From the NCBI GenBank assembly GCA_947581865.1, contig CANPWA010000006.1, forward strand, positions 1-64,000: DNA of 64,000 bases, given 5' to 3'. The notes under the pieces are model-generated. The model was not told the origin of the DNA. It was given only the letters and a program-made list of their open reading frames with translations, and searched no databases. The translations under genes were made by a program, and so were the position numbers. Below, one piece after another: positions 9,101 through 18,953 of this stretch. This DNA is from an uncultured Acetatifactor sp. (GTDB lineage: Bacteria > Bacillota > Clostridia > Lachnospirales > Lachnospiraceae). How positions within the stretch are numbered: the first letter of the stretch is position 1; every line of letters begins with the position of its first letter.

Positions 9101-10975
9101 ATGGAAAACAATCAGAAAAGAAAAGAGATCATAACAGACAGACAGCACCGCGACGGTAAAAAGAGCAGGGAAAGATTTGAGAAAAAAATGCGTCCCCCGA
9201 AGGGGATCGAACCGGAAGTCTGGTTTACGGACTGCTATCGGAAGTATGAAGGGCATCCGCTGAAAATCCTGCTGGCAGTGTACCGGGGAAATTATTATAA
9301 ATTTTTTCTGGCGGTGGTGTTTTTCTTTATCAAGCATGCCTGTGTGTGGATCCTGCCCATTGTGACGGCAAATATCATCAATGATGTCACCACCGGCAAT
9401 CCGGACGCCCTCAGAAACACCATATTTTATACGCTGCTTATGATCGCCCTGATCGCGCTGAATGTCCCCATGAACTATCTGTATACGGATTACAAGAGCC
9501 AGGCGACGAGATATGCGGAGACAGGGCTGAGAAAGGCGCTGATCCAGAAACTTCAGCAGCTTTCCATCGCCTATCATGTGGGCAGTCAGTCGGGAAGATT
9601 GCAGTCCAAGATCATGCGCGACGTGGAGGCTGTGGAGGGGCTGTCCACCCAGATGTTTCTGAGCATTTTAAACATCGCTTTAAATATCATTGTCGCCCTT
9701 GTGGTGACGCTCTCCAAGAGTCTTGTGGTATTTTTCTTCTTCCTTCTGACCACGCCGGTGGCAGCCGTCACCATGGTTTCCTTCCGGAATGTGATGAAGA
9801 AGCGCAATGTGGAGTTCCGGAAGGAGATGGAGGAGACCTCCGCCCGGGTCATGGAGATGGTGGAACTGATCCCTGTTACCAGGGCGCACGCGCTGGAGGA
9901 TGAGGAGACCCGGAAGATGAGCGGACAGCTTTTTGCCGTGGCGGAGAAGGGGTATAAGCTGGATCTTGTGCAGGCGCTCTTCGGTTCCGTCGGCTGGGCA
10001 GTGTTTCAGATCTTTCAGGTGATCTGTCTGGGCTTTACCGGGTACCTCGCCTTTCACGGCGGGATCCTGGTGGGAGATATCGCCCTTTATCAGAATTATT
10101 TTGCTACCATCGTCAATCAGGTGTCCGCGATCATTGCCCTGGTGCCGGTGATCGCCAAGGGAATCGAGTCTGTCAACTCCATCGGTGAGGTGCTGCTGTC
10201 CGAGGATGTGGAGAGCAATGAGGGAAAGCGAAAGATCTCCACGGTGGAGGGTGCGTTTTCCTTCCGGGATGTCTATTTTACCTATGATAAGGATGGCGGC
10301 AGGCAGACCTTAAACGGTCTGAACCTGGAGGTAAAGCCCGGAGAGACCATCGCTCTGGTGGGGGAGTCCGGTGCGGGCAAGACCACGATCTTAAATCTGA
10401 TCATCGGTTTTTATCTCACCAAACAGGGGCAGGTGCTTTTGGACGGGCAGAATCTGAATGAGATCGACTTAAGGAGCTACCGCAGGCATCTTGCCGTGGT
10501 GCCCCAGACCTCCATCCTCTTTTCCGGCACTATCCGGGAAAATATCGTCTATGGATGTGAAAACGTCACGGAGGAACAACTGGAGGAGGTGGTCCGGGCC
10601 GCAAATCTCAAGGAGCTGATCGATTCCCTTCCGGCAGGGCTGGACACAAAGGTGGGAGAGCACGGCGGCAAGCTCTCCGGCGGGCAGAGACAGCGGATCT
10701 CCATCGCCAGGGCGCTGATACGCGATCCAAAGGTGATCGTGCTTGACGAGGCGACCTCCGCCCTGGACAGCATCTCCGAGAAACTGATCCAGGAGGCAAT
10801 CGGAAATCTGACCAGAAACCGTACCACCTTCATCGTGGCGCACAGACTCTCCACCATACGGGATGCCGATAAGATCGCGGTGATCGACGGGGGCAGGTGC
10901 GTGGAATACGGAACCTTTAAGGAATTGATGGAGCTGAAGGGAAGGTTTTATGCCATGAAGCAGATACAGAGCTGA
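9101..10975 (+). CDS. ABC exporter, fused permease and ATPase
   Basis: A half-transporter of the MsbA/LmrA type. A basic, soluble N-terminal extension (about 1-55) leads into a six-helix membrane domain (about 60-350) and a C-terminal nucleotide-binding domain: Walker [10 protein letters not shown] at 421-429, signature LSGGQRQR from 525, Walker [13 protein letters not shown] with D549/E550, then the H-loop in IVAHRLST. It should work as a homodimer, since no partner half-transporter lies next to it. The substrate cannot be told. It sits between ilvC (with a terminator) and leuC; a link to amino acids is possible by position only. GGGGAAGCAAAGAG precedes the ATG. Confidence 0.88.
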   Translation: MENNQKRKEIITDRQHRDGKKSRERFEKKMRPPKGIEPEVWFTDCYRKYEGHPLKILLAVYRGNYYKFFLAVVFFFIKHACVWILPIVTANIINDVTTGNPDALRNTIFYTLLMIALIALNVPMNYLYTDYKSQATRYAETGLRKALIQKLQQLSIAYHVGSQSGRLQSKIMRDVEAVEGLSTQMFLSILNIALNIIVALVVTLSKSLVVFFFFLLTTPVAAVTMVSFRNVMKKRNVEFRKEMEETSARVMEMVELIPVTRAHALEDEETRKMSGQLFAVAEKGYKLDLVQALFGSVGWAVFQIFQVICLGFTGYLAFHGGILVGDIALYQNYFATIVNQVSAIIALVPVIAKGIESVNSIGEVLLSEDVESNEGKRKISTVEGAFSFRDVYFTYDKDGGRQTLNGLNLEVKPGETIALVGESGAGKTTILNLIIGFYLTKQGQVLLDGQNLNEIDLRSYRRHLAVVPQTSILFSGTIRENIVYGCENVTEEQLEEVVRAANLKELIDSLPAGLDTKVGEHGGKLSGGQRQRISIARALIRDPKVIVLDEATSALDSISEKLIQEAIGNLTRNRTTFIVAHRLSTIRDADKIAVIDGGRCVEYGTFKELMELKGRFYAMKQIQS

Positions 10976-11015
10976 GGAGGGAATTTTCAAGGAGGAACAT
11001 TCCGAGAAATTTCTG

Positions 11016-11044
11016 TTTCCCAATGTCTGTTTTTGTGCTATTAT
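11016..11044 (+). promoter_or_regulatory. Candidate promoter for leuCD
   Basis: TTTCCC, a 17-base spacer and TATTAT, ending 43 bases before the leuC start. The -35 match is poor. Just upstream are a perfect 10-bp palindrome AGAAATTTCT (11005-11014) and GGAACATTCC (10994-11003), possible operator sequences. Confidence 0.35.
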
Positions 11045-11087
11045 TTTAGATAAAGTATTTGAGTCAGAATGGATGGAGGAAAGCGAT

Positions 11088-12356
11088 ATGGGTATGACAA
11101 TGACACAGAAGATCCTGGCGGCGGCTGCGGGGCTGGACCGGGTGGAAGCCGGGCAGCTCATCGAGGCGAAGCTGGATCTGGTGCTGGGCAATGACATCAC
11201 CAGCCCGGTAGCCATTAAAGAGATGGATAAGATGAAGGTGGACGGCGTGTTCGACAGGGATAAGATCGCCCTCGTCCCCGACCACTTTGTGCCCAATAAG
11301 GACATCAAGTCCGCGGAGCACTGTAAATGTGTCCGCGAGTTTGCAAAGAAAAACGAGATCACAAATTATTTTGAAGTGGGAGAGATGGGCATTGAGCATG
11401 CGCTTCTCCCGGAACAGGGGCTGACCGTTGCGGGGGACGTGATCATCGGCGCGGATTCCCACACCTGTACATACGGCGCGCTGGGGGCGTTTTCCACGGG
11501 CGTGGGCAGCACGGATATGGCTGCGGGCATGGCGACGGGAAAGGCCTGGTTTAAGGTTCCCTCTGCCATCAGATTTGTCCTCACCGGCAAGCCCTCCAAA
11601 TGGGTCAGCGGCAAGGATGTGATCCTTCATATCATCGGCATGATCGGTGTGGACGGAGCGCTCTACAAGTCCATGGAATTTGTGGGAGACGGCATTGCGA
11701 ATCTCTCCATGGACGATCGCTTCACCATCGCAAACATGGCGATCGAGGCGGGCGGAAAGAACGGGATCTTCCCGGTGGACGATCTGGCAGCCGCCTATAT
11801 GAAGGAGCACAGTCAAAAGAATTACACCGTTTATGAGGCGGATGAGGATGCGGTGTATGACGCGGAATATACCATTGACCTGAGCAAACTCCGCCCCACC
11901 GTTGCATTTCCCCATCTGCCTGAAAACACCCATACCATCGATGAGATTCACGAGATGGAGGACATTCCCATCGACCAGGTTGTCATCGGCTCCTGCACCA
12001 ACGGTCGTCTGGACGATCTGCGCGTGGCTGCGGAGGTGTTGAAAGGACGTCATGTGGCAAAGGGAATGCGCTGTATCGTGATCCCTGCCACCCAGAAGAT
12101 CTATCTGCAGGCCATGGAGGAGGGGCTTCTGAAAACCTTCCTGGAGGCGGGTGCCATTGTGAGCACTCCCACCTGCGGTCCCTGCCTGGGCGGTTACATG
12201 GGGATCCTTGCCGAAGGTGAGCGCTGTGTGTCCACCACCAACCGAAATTTTGTGGGACGCATGGGGCATGTGGATTCCGAGATTTATCTGGCCAGCCCTG
12301 CGGTGGCGGCGGCAAGCGCGGTTACGGGCAGAATTTCCTGCCCCTGCGAACTATAA
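11088..12356 (+). CDS. leuC: 3-isopropylmalate dehydratase large subunit
   Basis: With LeuD, isomerises 2-isopropylmalate to 3-isopropylmalate in leucine synthesis. It belongs to the shorter, archaeal-type branch of the aconitase family (about 420 residues). Iron-sulphur ligands: C303 in GSCTNGR and C363/C366 in CGPC, and substrate/aconitase motifs such as [13 protein letters not shown] are present. The start at 11088 is chosen because GGAGG lies 7 bases before it and an in-frame ATG at 11073 precedes that site. leuD follows 19 bases downstream. leuA and leuB are not in this window. Confidence 0.94.
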   Translation: MGMTMTQKILAAAAGLDRVEAGQLIEAKLDLVLGNDITSPVAIKEMDKMKVDGVFDRDKIALVPDHFVPNKDIKSAEHCKCVREFAKKNEITNYFEVGEMGIEHALLPEQGLTVAGDVIIGADSHTCTYGALGAFSTGVGSTDMAAGMATGKAWFKVPSAIRFVLTGKPSKWVSGKDVILHIIGMIGVDGALYKSMEFVGDGIANLSMDDRFTIANMAIEAGGKNGIFPVDDLAAAYMKEHSQKNYTVYEADEDAVYDAEYTIDLSKLRPTVAFPHLPENTHTIDEIHEMEDIPIDQVVIGSCTNGRLDDLRVAAEVLKGRHVAKGMRCIVIPATQKIYLQAMEEGLLKTFLEAGAIVSTPTCGPCLGGYMGILAEGERCVSTTNRNFVGRMGHVDSEIYLASPAVAAASAVTGRISCPCEL

Positions 12357-12375
12357 GAGAGAGAGGTATCAGGAT

Positions 12376-12867
12376 ATGAAGAATGCAAAAGGCACGGTTT
12401 TTAAATATGGGGACAATGTTGACACAGATGTCATTATTCCCGCGAGATATCTGAATTCCTCCGACCCCGAGGAGCTTGCAACGCACTGTATGGAGGATAT
12501 CGACAAAGAGTTTATCCACAAGGTGAAAGCGGGGGACATCATCGTGGCGGAAAAGAATTTTGGCTGCGGCTCCTCCCGGGAGCATGCTCCCATCGCGATC
12601 AAGGCGGCGGGGGTAAGCTGTGTCATCGCGGAGACCTTTGCCCGGATCTTTTACCGCAATGCCATCAATATCGGTCTGCCCATCATCGAGTGCCCTGAGG
12701 CTTCTAAGGGGATCGCGGCGGGAGATGAGGTGGAGGTCGATTTTGACAGCGGCATCATTACCAATCTGACCAGGGGTACTACTTTCAAGGGGCAGGCATT
12801 CCCTGAGTTCATGCAGAAAATCATTGCGGCGGAGGGGCTGATAAACTATATTAACAGCGGCAGATAA
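12376..12867 (+). CDS. leuD: 3-isopropylmalate dehydratase small subunit
   Basis: The swivelling small subunit that completes the LeuCD dehydratase. The 163-residue protein shows the family signatures: [16 protein letters not shown] near the start, [15 protein letters not shown] in the middle, and [13 protein letters not shown]. The real start is ATG 12376, with GAGAGGTATCAGG upstream; the same frame stays open upstream inside leuC, but those residues do not resemble the family. It forms an operon with leuC. Confidence 0.94.
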   Translation: MKNAKGTVFKYGDNVDTDVIIPARYLNSSDPEELATHCMEDIDKEFIHKVKAGDIIVAEKNFGCGSSREHAPIAIKAAGVSCVIAETFARIFYRNAINIGLPIIECPEASKGIAAGDEVEVDFDSGIITNLTRGTTFKGQAFPEFMQKIIAAEGLINYINSGR

Positions 12868-12877
12868 AAACCGCAAA

Positions 12878-12900
12878 ACAGATTTTTGTAAAAAATCTGT
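12878..12900 (+). other. Perfect 10-bp inverted repeat between leuD and the MATE gene
   Basis: ACAGATTTTT, a three-base loop and AAAAATCTGT. As RNA it forms a strong but A-U rich hairpin; no T run follows, so it is at best a weak terminator or an mRNA-end stabiliser. It ends 28 bases before the next start codon. Confidence 0.55.
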
Positions 12901-12928
12901 ATGGCTTACAGGAAAAGAGGCGAAATGT

Positions 12929-14323
12929 ATGGCGGAGCAGTCGTCCATACAGATGAAACATAACACAAATAAATATGAGATGGATATGTGCAGCGGTCCG
13001 TTTCTCGGCAAAATACTGATATTTTATATTCCCCTGATGCTTTCGGGGGTCCTGCAGCTTTTGTTTAATGCGGCTGACATTGTGGTAGTGGGGCGTTTTG
13101 CGGGAAGCAGTGCGCTTGCCGCTGTGGGCTCCACCAGTTCGCTGATCAATCTGCTGGTCAATCTCTTTATCGGATTGTCGGTGGGCGCCAATGTGCTTGT
13201 CGCAAGGTTTTTTGGCGCTGACCAGAAGCGGGAGCTGTCCGAAATGGTCCACACGGCGATCCTTACCTCCATGGTGAGCGGATTTGTGCTGGTATTTTTG
13301 GGGATCGCCGTGGCGAAACCGGCGCTGACATGGATGGGAACTCCCGAGGATGTCATCGGGCAGGCAACACTTTACATGCGGATTTATTTTGTGGGCATGC
13401 CCTTTACCATGACCTATAACTTTGGCGCGGCTGTGCTGCGCGCCATCGGAGACACAAAGAGACCTTTGTATTACCTTGCCTGTGCCGGAGTGGTCAATGT
13501 CATCCTGAATCTGGTCTTTGTGATCGTGTTTTCGATGAATGTGGCGGGGGTTGCGCTGGCTACGATCCTGTCCCAGGCAATCTCTGCGGCGCTGGTTCTG
13601 CGCTGTCTGATGCTGTCGGACGCTGATTACCGGCTGGAATTATCCAGGCTGAGGATTGTGCCCGACAAGCTGGTCAAAATGCTGCAGATCGGGCTGCCTG
13701 CGGGGCTGCAGAGCTCTTTGTTCTCCATCTCCAATGTGCTGATCCAGTCCTCCGTCAATTCCTTCGGGTCCGTCGCCATGGCCGGAAATACGGCGGCATC
13801 CAATATTGAGGGTTTTGTCTACACGGCGATGAATTCTTTTTCCCAGACGATCATCAGTTTTGCGGGGCAGAATTATGGAGCCCGAAAGCCCGGCAATATC
13901 CGCCGGATCCTGTTGATCTGTCAGGGGCTGGTGATCACCATAGGGCTGCTGATGGGGAATCTCGCCTATCTTGGTGCATCGTTTCTGCTGCGGATCTATT
14001 CGCCGGAGGCGGATGTCATCGCCTACGGCACGCTGCGTATGGGGATTATCTGCACGCTTTACTTTTTCTGCGGGATGATGGACGTGATGGTTGGTGTCCT
14101 GCGGGGGATCGGCTATTCTGTCATGCCCATGCTGGTGTCGCTGACAGGGGCATGTCTGTTCCGTATCGTGTGGATCTATACGATCTTTAGACAGTTCAGG
14201 ACGCTGGAGTGCCTGTACTGGTCTTATCCCATCAGCTGGGCGCTGACTTTTGCGGTGCATGTGTTGTGCTTTGTGATCGTATTCAGGAAACTATTAAAAT
14301 CCATGCCGGAGAAAGCGGCATAG
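12929..14323 (+). CDS. MATE family multidrug/sodium antiporter
   Basis: A 464-residue protein with twelve predicted membrane helices in two similar halves, the usual size of MATE exporters. The N-terminal half has PLMLSGVLQLLFNAADIVVVGRF, spanning the pattern typical of the family, and the second half repeats it with GLPAGLQSSLFSISN. These proteins expel cationic drugs or metabolites in exchange for sodium ions or protons. The substrate is unknown. AAAAGAGGCGAA precedes the start. It lies between leuCD and ruvAB with no clear functional tie to either. Confidence 0.9.
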   Translation: MAEQSSIQMKHNTNKYEMDMCSGPFLGKILIFYIPLMLSGVLQLLFNAADIVVVGRFAGSSALAAVGSTSSLINLLVNLFIGLSVGANVLVARFFGADQKRELSEMVHTAILTSMVSGFVLVFLGIAVAKPALTWMGTPEDVIGQATLYMRIYFVGMPFTMTYNFGAAVLRAIGDTKRPLYYLACAGVVNVILNLVFVIVFSMNVAGVALATILSQAISAALVLRCLMLSDADYRLELSRLRIVPDKLVKMLQIGLPAGLQSSLFSISNVLIQSSVNSFGSVAMAGNTAASNIEGFVYTAMNSFSQTIISFAGQNYGARKPGNIRRILLICQGLVITIGLLMGNLAYLGASFLLRIYSPEADVIAYGTLRMGIICTLYFFCGMMDVMVGVLRGIGYSVMPMLVSLTGACLFRIVWIYTIFRQFRTLECLYWSYPISWALTFAVHVLCFVIVFRKLLKSMPEKAA

Positions 14324-14374
14324 ACAGACACGGAAGAATCATCAATTGTTTTGCAGGGAAGGGTATTTTGGGGA

Positions 14375-14977
14375 ATGATAGCGTATGTGCATGGTGTGAT
14401 CGAGGATATATCGGAAGACAATGTGGTGGTGGATGTGGGAGGAATCGGGTACAATGTGCATGTCTCCTCAGACACGATTTCCAGGCTGCCCGGGGAGGGG
14501 GAGAGCGTGCGCCTCTATACCTACACGCTGGTGAGAGAGGACGCCTTTCAGCTCTACGGCTTTTTAAGCAGGAACGACCTGGATATTTTTAAGAAATGTA
14601 TCACGGTGAACGGTATCGGTCCTAAGGGCGCACTGGCGATTTTGTCCGTGATGGACGCGGATTCCCTGCGATATGCCATTATGACGGGGGACGCCAGGGC
14701 GATCTGCAAAGCTCCGGGAATCGGAGCCCGGACGGCGGAGCGTCTGATCCTGGATCTCAAGGACAAGATAAAGATAGACGATACTATGATCGCCCGGGAG
14801 ATCGCGGATACCGCTGCGGGTACTTCCAACACCCCGCAGAAACAGGAAGCCGTGGCGGCGCTGGTATCCCTGGGCTACGGACAGGCAGAGAGCATGAAAG
14901 CGGTCAATTCCATACCGGACATCGAAAAACTGGATTCCGGAGCGGTACTCAAAGCCGCACTCAAAAAAATGTTTTAG
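14375..14977 (+). CDS. ruvA: Holliday junction branch migration protein RuvA
   Basis: Binds four-way DNA junctions as a tetramer and loads the RuvB motor. The 200-residue length matches the family. An OB-fold domain comes first (MIAYVHGVIEDIS...), then helix-hairpin-helix motifs (KCITVNGIGPKGALAIL and ICKAPGIGARTAERLIL), a flexible linker around 135-155 and the C-terminal domain that contacts RuvB (AVAALVSLGYGQAE). The start at 14375 gives the canonical N-terminus. ruvB follows 19 bases after the stop. Confidence 0.95.
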   Translation: MIAYVHGVIEDISEDNVVVDVGGIGYNVHVSSDTISRLPGEGESVRLYTYTLVREDAFQLYGFLSRNDLDIFKKCITVNGIGPKGALAILSVMDADSLRYAIMTGDARAICKAPGIGARTAERLILDLKDKIKIDDTMIAREIADTAAGTSNTPQKQEAVAALVSLGYGQAESMKAVNSIPDIEKLDSGAVLKAALKKMF

Positions 14978-14996
14978 GAAAATACCGGGTTAGGAT

Positions 14997-16004
14997 ATGG
15001 CGATGCAGAAACGGATAATCGAAACCAATCTGATAGAGGAAGATGCCAGGATTGAGGGCTCTTTGCGGCCTCAGACCTTGGATGACTATATCGGTCAATC
15101 AAAGATCAAAGAAAATCTGAAAGTCTATATTGAGGCGGCAAAGCAGAGAAACGATGCGCTGGATCATGTGCTGTTCTACGGACCTCCCGGTCTGGGCAAG
15201 ACTACCCTGGCGGGGATCATCGCTAACGAGATGGGCGTACATCTGAAGGTGACCAGCGGTCCCGCTATCGAAAAGCCGGGAGAGATGGCAGCCATCCTGA
15301 ACAATCTGGAGGAGGGCGATCTTCTTTTTGTGGATGAGATCCACCGCCTGAACCGTCAGGTGGAAGAGGTGCTTTATCCTGCCATGGAGGATTTCTGTAT
15401 TGATATCATGATCGGCAAGGGTTCCTCCGCCCGGTCTGTGAGACTGGATCTGCCACACTTTACACTGGTGGGGGCCACCACCCGGGCAGGGCTTTTGACA
15501 GCCCCTTTGCGAGACCGCTTTGGCATGATCCATCATCTGGAGTTTTATGAAGTGTCAGAGCTTCAGCAGATCATCATACATTCGGCCAGGATACTGAATG
15601 TGGAGATAGAGCCCGCGGGAGCGCTTGAGATGGCGCGCAGGAGCCGGGGAACCCCCAGACTGGCCAACCGGGTGTTGAAGCGTGTGCGGGATTTTGCCCA
15701 GGTAAAATATGACGGGATGATCACAGAAGAGGTGGCGCGCACCGCATTGGATCTGATGGATGTGGACAGGCTGGGACTGGATCATATTGACCGCAACATG
15801 CTTCTCACCATGATACAGAAATTCCAGGGAGGCCCGGTGGGGCTGGATACCCTTGCCGCGGCCATCGGAGAGGACGCAGGCACCATTGAGGATGTCTATG
15901 AACCCTATCTGATCAAGACCGGGCTGATGAACCGCACCCCCCGAGGGAGAGTTGCCACGGATGCCGCATACCGCCATCTTGGCTTTGAGCGTGTCACAGA
16001 GTGA
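14997..16004 (+). CDS. ruvB: Holliday junction branch migration ATPase RuvB
   Basis: The hexameric AAA+ motor that drives branch migration with RuvA. Walker [10 protein letters not shown] lies at 62-70, Walker B with D113/E114 in FVDEIH, the sensor 1 region in GATTRAG, the arginine finger region in APLRDRFG, and the C-terminal winged helix ends with [16 protein letters not shown]. Length 335 is typical. The ribosome binding site is weak; a second in-frame ATG six bases downstream is an alternative start. Its operon partner is ruvA; ruvC is not adjacent, as expected in Firmicutes, where RecU resolves junctions (recU is at 49009). Confidence 0.96.
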   Translation: MAMQKRIIETNLIEEDARIEGSLRPQTLDDYIGQSKIKENLKVYIEAAKQRNDALDHVLFYGPPGLGKTTLAGIIANEMGVHLKVTSGPAIEKPGEMAAILNNLEEGDLLFVDEIHRLNRQVEEVLYPAMEDFCIDIMIGKGSSARSVRLDLPHFTLVGATTRAGLLTAPLRDRFGMIHHLEFYEVSELQQIIIHSARILNVEIEPAGALEMARRSRGTPRLANRVLKRVRDFAQVKYDGMITEEVARTALDLMDVDRLGLDHIDRNMLLTMIQKFQGGPVGLDTLAAAIGEDAGTIEDVYEPYLIKTGLMNRTPRGRVATDAAYRHLGFERVTE

Positions 16005-16019
16005 TCGGGAGTTTTGGTG

Positions 16020-16049
16020 CAGATTTCCATGTAGATTTCCATGCAGATG
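16020..16049 (+). repeat. Short 12-bp tandem repeat after ruvB
   Basis: Two and a half copies of a 12-base unit (CAGATTTCCATG, TAGATTTCCATG, CAGATG). No known role; it ends just before the zapA promoter. Confidence 0.6.
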
Positions 16050-16060
16050 TAAGAAAAGTA

Positions 16061-16089
16061 TTGCCTGTCTCTTCAATCTGATATATAAT
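16061..16089 (+). promoter_or_regulatory. Candidate sigma-A promoter for zapA
   Basis: TTGCCT, a 17-base spacer and TATAAT. It lies 94 bases before the zapA start, in the 179-base gap after ruvB. Confidence 0.65.
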
Positions 16090-16183
16090 AGATTTTGTAT
16101 TATGGCGGAAATCAGGAAACAGATATTGTAGTTTCGGTGATCTGCAGCCTGTTTCCGATAGTTATATGCAAAAGAGGTGTGAG

Positions 16184-16588
16184 ATGTCAGCCAAAACAGA
16201 TACGGAAGTTATCATCGGCGGGAAGGTATTTACTTTAAGCGGCAATGAGAGTGAGGAATATCTGCAGAAAGTTGCCTCCTATATCAATAACAAGATCAAC
16301 GAATACAATCGGGTAGACAGCTTTAAGCGACAGCCCATGGACATGCAGAATGTGCTTCTTCAGCTGAATATAGCGGACGATTTCTTTAAAGCGAAGAAAC
16401 AGATCGGCGTTCTGGAGGAGGAACTTCAGAACAAGGAGAAGGAACTCTACAGTCTCAAACACGAGTTGATCGCTGCCCAGATCAAACTGGAGACTTCCGA
16501 GGGCAGGATCAAGGAGCTGCAGGTGGAGTCCAATGAGAATGCCAAACGTATCGTGAGGCTGGAGACAGAGCTGAATAGCAAAAAGTAG
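16184..16588 (+). CDS. zapA: Cell division protein ZapA
   Basis: A 134-residue protein that in this family binds FtsZ and promotes bundling of filaments at midcell. The N-terminal globular part has the ZapA pattern TEVIIGGKVFTLSG followed by SEEYLQKVASYINNKI; from about residue 60 to the end it is a long coiled coil (heptads of Leu, Lys, Glu), longer than in the shortest ZapA proteins. The start at 16184 follows AAGAGGTG. It is followed by a hairpin and then the U32 protein gene. Confidence 0.87.
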   Translation: MSAKTDTEVIIGGKVFTLSGNESEEYLQKVASYINNKINEYNRVDSFKRQPMDMQNVLLQLNIADDFFKAKKQIGVLEEELQNKEKELYSLKHELIAAQIKLETSEGRIKELQVESNENAKRIVRLETELNSKK

Positions 16589-16596
16589 GATTGCGC

Positions 16597-16629
16597 GGCT
16601 GTCCGTCACAGGACAGCCTTGTGTTGTTT
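16597..16629 (+). terminator. Probable terminator after zapA
   Basis: An 8-bp stem GGCTGTCC/GGACAGCC with a six-base loop, followed by TTGTGTTGTTT. The broken T run makes it only a partial terminator; the next gene starts 15 bases further on. Confidence 0.6.
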
Positions 16630-16643
16630 ATGAGGATGTGCTG

Positions 16644-18950
16644 ATGAACCGAAAGGTGGAACTTTTGGCGCCTGCGGGATGCCCGGAAGGGTTCTACGGT
16701 GCCATACACGCGGGGGCAGATGCCGTATATCTTGGCGGCAGAAACTTTGGCGCGAGGGCGTATGCCGACAATTTCACAACCCAGGAACTGGTGGACTGTA
16801 TCCGTTATGCCCATCTGTGGGGGCGGAAGGTTTATCTCACCGTAAATACACTGGTGAAAGAGACAGAGTTTCCCGAGCTGTTTTCTTATCTGCAGCCGGT
16901 TTACGAAGCGGGGCTGGACGCTGTGATCGTGCAGGATATCGGTGTGATGAGTTTCATTCAAAGATATTTCTCCGACCTGGAGATCCATGTCAGCACTCAG
17001 ATGTCCATCACGGGTAAATATGGGGCGAAGCGCCTGAGAGAGATGGGCGCTGTGAGGATCGTTCCTGCCAGAGAGATCAGTCTGGCGGAGCTTAAAGAAT
17101 TAAAGGCAGAATCCGGGCTGGAGGTCGAGGCGTTCATCCACGGAGCAATGTGCTACTGTTATTCCGGTCAATGTCTGTTCAGCAGCATGCTGGGGGGCAG
17201 GAGCGGCAACAGAGGCCGCTGTGCCCAGCCCTGCAGACTGCCTTACAAGGTGAAACTGCCGGGTCAGTCCCCTACAACGGACTGTTATCCCTTAAGCCTG
17301 AAGGATATGTGTACCATAGAATATCTTCCTGATCTGATCGAGGCGGGCATTGACTCCTTCAAGATCGAGGGACGTATGAAGAAGCCGGAATATACCGCCG
17401 GCGTGACCGCGATCTACCGGGAGTATATTGACCGGTATTATGCCGGGGAAAACCGCCGGGTGGACTGGGAAGATCTGCAGGCGCTGGGACGGCTTTACCT
17501 GCGCAGCGGGAGACAGAGCGGCTATTATTTCATGAGGAACGGCAGGCAAATGGTGACTCTGGAAAATCCCTCCTACAACGGCACCGGCAGCGAGGCGCTT
17601 TTAGAGGATATCCGGGAAAGTTTCCTGCGTCAGCGTCCCCGCATAAAACTCTCTATGAAGGCGGAATTTAGGGCAGGAAATCCGGCGCGTCTGACACTCG
17701 AGTGTACCCCGCCTCTGACGGGAGAGCTCCGGGTCAGCGTCCTGGGGGAAACCGTGATGCCTGCGCAGAAACAGCCTGTGACGGAGGATAATATCCGCCG
17801 ACAGTTAGGGCGGTTGGGCGACACGGTATTTTGTCTGGAGAAAATGCAGGTTGCTCTGGATGCGGGGGTATTTTATCCCCTGAAGGCGCTGAACGATCTG
17901 CGCAGGCAGGCGGTGGAGGCGCTGGAAGAGGCATTGATCGCAGCCAACCATCTCCCCGGTTCCAGAGGAGTGTGCCCCAGAGAAGAATCCATAGATTCCG
18001 GGCAGGATCATGTCATCCGTAAGCGGAAGCATGTCACCGATGCCGAAGAAGATTCCTGCTGCTCCGCGGAATGTTTTCATATTTCCCTGCGCACGGAAGA
18101 ACAATTAAAGGCGCTGCTTGATCAGGTATCGGGGATGGCAGAGCCCCCGGAGCAGGTCTACCTGGATGCCGCCCTGGTCGAAAGAGCATTCGCGGGGCGC
18201 AAAGAGACGGCTGCGGAACAGATCCGACAGCTCGGACGAAGGGGATGTCATCTGGCGATCGCCCTTCCTCCGGTGATGCGCAGCCGGGATGCAGATTTTT
18301 TTGATATCCTTTGGAGGATCTATGGAAAGCACTCCGGTCTGTTTTTCGGTTTCCTGGTGCGCTCCATGGACAATCTTGGTTTTCTCAGAGAGAAGCTGCG
18401 CGAGGGTGTATTGGATGAATATGGAAAAGAGGCAGCCCCTCCGGCAGTTTATGCAGACGCTTCTTTGTATGTATGGAACCTGGAGAGTTTAAAAACATTT
18501 GACCGGGAAGGGCTGAACGGCTTTTGCCTTCCCTTTGAACTGAATGCCCGCGATCAGAAACGGCTGCTGGAACACAATGACCTTCCCTGTGAAAAGGTGG
18601 TCTATGGCAGGATTCCCCTGATGGTCACCGCCAACTGTATTACCAAGACGATGGATGACTGTCAGCAAAAAAGGGGTGAAACCGTCAGTATTCTGATCGA
18701 CCGTTATAAAAAGCGGTTCCCGGTAGTCCGGGAGTGCAGTTATTGTATGAATACCATCTACAACAGCGTGCCCCTTTCCCTCCACAATGAGATGGAAAAC
18801 TGGAGGGATCAGGTGGATTTCCGGCTGGATTTTACTGTGGAAGACGAGCGGGAGACCGCTGTGGCACTGCAATATTTTATGTCCGGGGCAAAGGGGGAGC
18901 CTCCCTTTGGGGAATATACCACCGGGCATGAAAAAAGAGGAGCAGAGTGA
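16644..18950 (+). CDS. U32 family peptidase-like protein with DUF3656 (RlhA/TrhP type)
   Basis: A 768-residue protein with the U32 barrel in the N-terminal part and the signature EAFIHGAMCYCYSGQCLFSS-type region near residue 170, followed by further cysteines (GRCAQPCR). The long form with a DUF3656-like middle part resembles E. coli RlhA, which with TrhP is needed for 5-hydroxycytidine in 23S rRNA and 5-hydroxyuridine in tRNA; the older name collagenase-like protease is misleading. A role in RNA hydroxylation is therefore inferred, not shown. Start: ATG 16644 with GAGG 8 bases upstream, rather than the GTG six bases earlier. It runs directly into the FtsW/RodA-type gene with three bases between. 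Confidence 0.82.
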   Translation: MNRKVELLAPAGCPEGFYGAIHAGADAVYLGGRNFGARAYADNFTTQELVDCIRYAHLWGRKVYLTVNTLVKETEFPELFSYLQPVYEAGLDAVIVQDIGVMSFIQRYFSDLEIHVSTQMSITGKYGAKRLREMGAVRIVPAREISLAELKELKAESGLEVEAFIHGAMCYCYSGQCLFSSMLGGRSGNRGRCAQPCRLPYKVKLPGQSPTTDCYPLSLKDMCTIEYLPDLIEAGIDSFKIEGRMKKPEYTAGVTAIYREYIDRYYAGENRRVDWEDLQALGRLYLRSGRQSGYYFMRNGRQMVTLENPSYNGTGSEALLEDIRESFLRQRPRIKLSMKAEFRAGNPARLTLECTPPLTGELRVSVLGETVMPAQKQPVTEDNIRRQLGRLGDTVFCLEKMQVALDAGVFYPLKALNDLRRQAVEALEEALIAANHLPGSRGVCPREESIDSGQDHVIRKRKHVTDAEEDSCCSAECFHISLRTEEQLKALLDQVSGMAEPPEQVYLDAALVERAFAGRKETAAEQIRQLGRRGCHLAIALPPVMRSRDADFFDILWRIYGKHSGLFFGFLVRSMDNLGFLREKLREGVLDEYGKEAAPPAVYADASLYVWNLESLKTFDREGLNGFCLPFELNARDQKRLLEHNDLPCEKVVYGRIPLMVTANCITKTMDDCQQKRGETVSILIDRYKKRFPVVRECSYCMNTIYNSVPLSLHNEMENWRDQVDFRLDFTVEDERETAVALQYFMSGAKGEPPFGEYTTGHEKRGAE

Positions 18951-18953
18951 TAC

